The position numbers and the translations under genes are program-made. A stretch of DNA of 60,483 nt from positions 8,606-69,088 of the forward strand of contig NZ_JAIZ01000806.1 of NCBI RefSeq assembly GCF_000710465.2, in the 5' to 3' direction. Positions 58,329-60,483 of the stretch are shown in pieces. The notes beneath the pieces are model-generated. The model did not search any database. It saw only the letters and a program-made list of their open reading frames with translations, and was not told the origin of the DNA. How positions within the stretch are numbered: position 1 is the first letter of the stretch; the number at the start of each line of letters is the position of its first letter. Source of the DNA: Kitasatospora sp. MBT63. GTDB taxonomy: Bacteria; Actinomycetota; Actinomycetes; Streptomycetales; Streptomycetaceae.

Positions 58329-60377
58329 TCAGGCGGGCTCGGGCGCCGCCTCGGCCACCGTGCTGTCACGCTGGCCGGGCACCTCGGCGGCGAACTGGCC
58401 GGCCTGAAGCAGATAGGCGGCCCGGTATCCGCCGTCGAGGTCGGCCATGAGCTGGGAGTGCGTACCGCTCTCGGACAGGCGGCCCTCGTGCAGAACGTGG
58501 ATGAGGTCGGCGTCGGCCGTGGCGCCGAGGCGATGGGTGATCAGGATGACCGTGAGGCCCTGGTCGGCCAGTTCGCGGATGCGCGCGAATGCGGCGATCT
58601 CGCTCTGGGCGTCGAGGGCGGAGGTCGGTTCGTCGGCGATTACCAGGTGGGTCGGGCGTCCGCCGGGTCCGCTGGTGAGAGCCCGGACGTGGGTTCGGGC
58701 GGCACCGACGCGCTGCCACTGTCCGCCCGACAGTTGCACGCCGCCCTGGAAGCCGCGGGCGGCGAGCGTGTCCCAGCCGTTGTCCTGGGCCTCGACGACG
58801 GGGTGCAGGTCGGCGTAGTCGGCGGCGCCCTTGAGCAGGGCCGGGTCGTCGCCGTGCTCGGGGCGGCCGACCAGGACGTTGGCGCGCAGGGTGAACGGCC
58901 AGCGCTGGAAGTCCTGTTCGAGGACGGCGACGGAGGAGAACAGCTGGTCGCGGTCGGCTCCGGCGGTGTCGGTGTCGTCCCAGAAGATGCGGCCGGTGTC
59001 CGGGAGGTAGAGGCCGCAGAGGATCTTGACGAGGGTGGACTTGCCGGAGCCGTTGTCGCCGACCAAGGCCACGACCTGCCCGCGCGGGATCGTCAGGGTG
59101 ATGCCGGACAGGGCCGGGCTGGTGCGGCCGGGGTAGGTGAAGCCGACGTCTTTCACGGTGATCACGTCGGGGCGGTGCGGGAGGTCGGTGCCGCCGGTGG
59201 GGATGGCACGGCGCTCGGACTCGCGCTGGAGGCGCTCCAGGTCGGCGACGAACAGGGCTTCCTCGTACAGTCCGTTCGCGGTGCGGACGAGGGAGGTGAT
59301 GTCGGCGGCTCCGGTGCGGATGCCGACGACCGCGGTGCCGGCGACGGCGAGGGCCATCTGGCCGTCGTGGACGAGCCAGCCCAGGACGGCGAAGGTCGCG
59401 GCGGCGGCCAGCCCGGACATTGCGGAGGCGAGCATCGAGGTGCCGGCGGCGGCGCGGGCGAGGCGGTTCTGCTCCTGTTCGGACGCCTCGGCCATCGCGG
59501 TGTAGTGGCCGAGGATGAACGGGCCGATGGCGTGGACGCGGACCTCGGGTGCGGAGTGCGGCTGTGTGATCAGCTGGGCGAGGATGGCGGCGGCCCGGTG
59601 GTGCTGGAGCCAGGCCATCACTGAGCCGTAGCGGCGGCGGGCGGAGCGCACCGCGCCCCAGCCCTTCGGGGCCGCGATCAGTACCAGCATGGGCATCAGG
59701 ACGGGGTCGAGGGTGAGCAGGACCCCTCCGGCGGCGACCAGGCCGAGCAGGGCGGTGAGGACGGCGATGCTCTGGCTGATGAGGCGTCGTACCGCTGCGG
59801 TGCCGAACCGGGCGGACTCCAGCAGCCTGCTGAAGTCCGGGTCTTCCAGGGAGGCCAGCTCTACGCGGGCCGCGCGGCCGAGGAAGGCGACGGTGGCCGC
59901 TCGCTCGGTCTTGGGCTCCAGCCGGTCGCCCGCCCAGGATGAGGCGATGGTGAGGAGCGCGGAGAGCGCAGAGGCCCCTCCCACGGCGAGCGCGGCCGGC
60001 AGCGCGGCTCGTAGCAGTTGGTCAGCGCTTCCGGGAGCGAACAGGGCGGCGAGCGCGCGGTTGGTGGCCAGCAGTCCGAACGCGGCGGCCAGGGCGCGGC
60101 CGATCTCGGCGACGGCGATGACCACCAGGGCGGCGCGGTCGGCGTGCCAGGCCAGGTGCAGGGCGGTGCGGAGCATGCCGGGGATCTGGCGGGCGACGGT
60201 GAGAAAGCTGATCTTGAGCATGGTCTGCTCGTGGGAGGTGAAGCCGTAGTCGTAGCGCAGCCGGCCGCCGAACAGGAACTGCTCGCTGGCGGAGACACTC
60301 TCGTCGGGGTCGGGCTCGGGCGGGCGGGTCTTCAAGCGCTCTCCTCTGGGTGGACGGCGGAGGGTCGGGGTCGTCAT
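58329..60377 (-). CDS. ABC exporter, fused permease-ATPase
   Basis: A 682-residue half-transporter: an N-terminal membrane domain with about six hydrophobic segments (roughly 80-390), then the ATPase domain with Walker A VGDNGSGKSTLVKIL, signature LSGGQWQRVG, Walker B LVIADEPTSALD and the switch His in VILITHRLG. Homodimer or heterodimer with the upstream gene is likely, since its start overlaps that gene's stop (ATGA). Substrate unknown. Confidence 0.88.
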   Translation of the reverse strand: MTTPTLRRPPRGERLKTRPPEPDPDESVSASEQFLFGGRLRYDYGFTSHEQTMLKISFLTVARQIPGMLRTALHLAWHADRAALVVIAVAEIGRALAAAFGLLATNRALAALFAPGSADQLLRAALPAALAVGGASALSALLTIASSWAGDRLEPKTERAATVAFLGRAARVELASLEDPDFSRLLESARFGTAAVRRLISQSIAVLTALLGLVAAGGVLLTLDPVLMPMLVLIAAPKGWGAVRSARRRYGSVMAWLQHHRAAAILAQLITQPHSAPEVRVHAIGPFILGHYTAMAEASEQEQNRLARAAAGTSMLASAMSGLAAAATFAVLGWLVHDGQMALAVAGTAVVGIRTGAADITSLVRTANGLYEEALFVADLERLQRESERRAIPTGGTDLPHRPDVITVKDVGFTYPGRTSPALSGITLTIPRGQVVALVGDNGSGKSTLVKILCGLYLPDTGRIFWDDTDTAGADRDQLFSSVAVLEQDFQRWPFTLRANVLVGRPEHGDDPALLKGAADYADLHPVVEAQDNGWDTLAARGFQGGVQLSGGQWQRVGAARTHVRALTSGPGGRPTHLVIADEPTSALDAQSEIAAFARIRELADQGLTVILITHRLGATADADLIHVLHEGRLSESGTHSQLMADLDGGYRAAYLLQAGQFAAEVPGQRDSTVAEAAPEPA

Positions 60378-60483
60378 CCGTTCTCGCCCGGCACACGGGG
60401 CTCGGAGACGAGGTAGGCGGCGACGTCGGTGCGGCGGGCGGTGAGCGAGGCGCGCAGCGTGCGCAGCCGGCGCGGGGTGACGA
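60374..60483 (-). CDS. Partial CDS, C-terminus only
   Basis: Open frame from the window edge ending with DVAAYLVSEPRVPGENG and a TGA that overlaps the ABC gene start. Only about 36 codons are visible, too few to name it. The overlap implies an operon with the transporter. Confidence 0.65.
   Translation of the reverse strand, partial: VTPRRLRTLRASLTARRTDVAAYLVSEPRVPGENG

Overview
The DNA is very GC-rich, with strong G/C at third codon positions, GTG/TTG starts and actinobacterial families throughout (Rpf-like transglycosylase, DUF1684, DUF5753, BREX type 2). This points to Streptomyces or a close relative such as Kitasatospora.

Layout: (1) 1-4.9 kb holds ordinary genes: an Rpf-like secreted protein, an AlkB-like dioxygenase, acyl-CoA thioesterase II, a DUF1684 protein and an MFS exporter. 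(2) A tRNA-Pro(GGG) at 5089-5162 with its own terminator is followed by short repeats and a frameshifted gene, which looks like an integration hotspot. (3) 8.3-18.8 kb is an unusual cluster. A second-type ProRS gene and an ArgRS gene flank an HpcH/HpaI aldolase and a tight five-gene operon: cupin, thymidylate-kinase-like protein, archaeal-type ProRS-like protein, Ldh2-family dehydrogenase and PaaK/CapK-like adenylating ligase. I infer a specialised-metabolism or aminoacyl-tRNA-linked pathway with no function I can name. (4) 20.4-39.0 kb is a complete BREX type 2 phage-defence operon (pglW, pglX, pglY, pglZ, brxD, brxHI). (5) 39.4-46.7 kb is a three-gene pPIWI-RE system (PD-(D/E)XK nuclease, DinG-type Fe-S helicase, pPIWI-RE protein) with overlapping genes, in the same orientation as BREX. 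(6) 46.9-51.3 kb is the mobile-element module: tyrosine integrase, excisionase-like HTH protein, XRE regulator divergent from a second small HTH protein, and a partial tandem duplication containing the last 27 bp of the integrase gene. (7) 51.6-60.5 kb holds a hypothetical protein, a GNAT acetyltransferase, a PhyH-type dioxygenase, a PP2C phosphatase, a stand-alone DUF5753 protein, an EEP-family hydrolase, an ABC exporter and one gene cut by the window end.

The simplest reading is that an integrative element or several stacked elements, entering next to the tRNA-Pro gene, carried the aminoacyl-tRNA-synthetase cluster and the two-system defence island. The outer right boundary was not found. 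All functional calls come from reading motifs and comparing them with remembered families; no database search was run.
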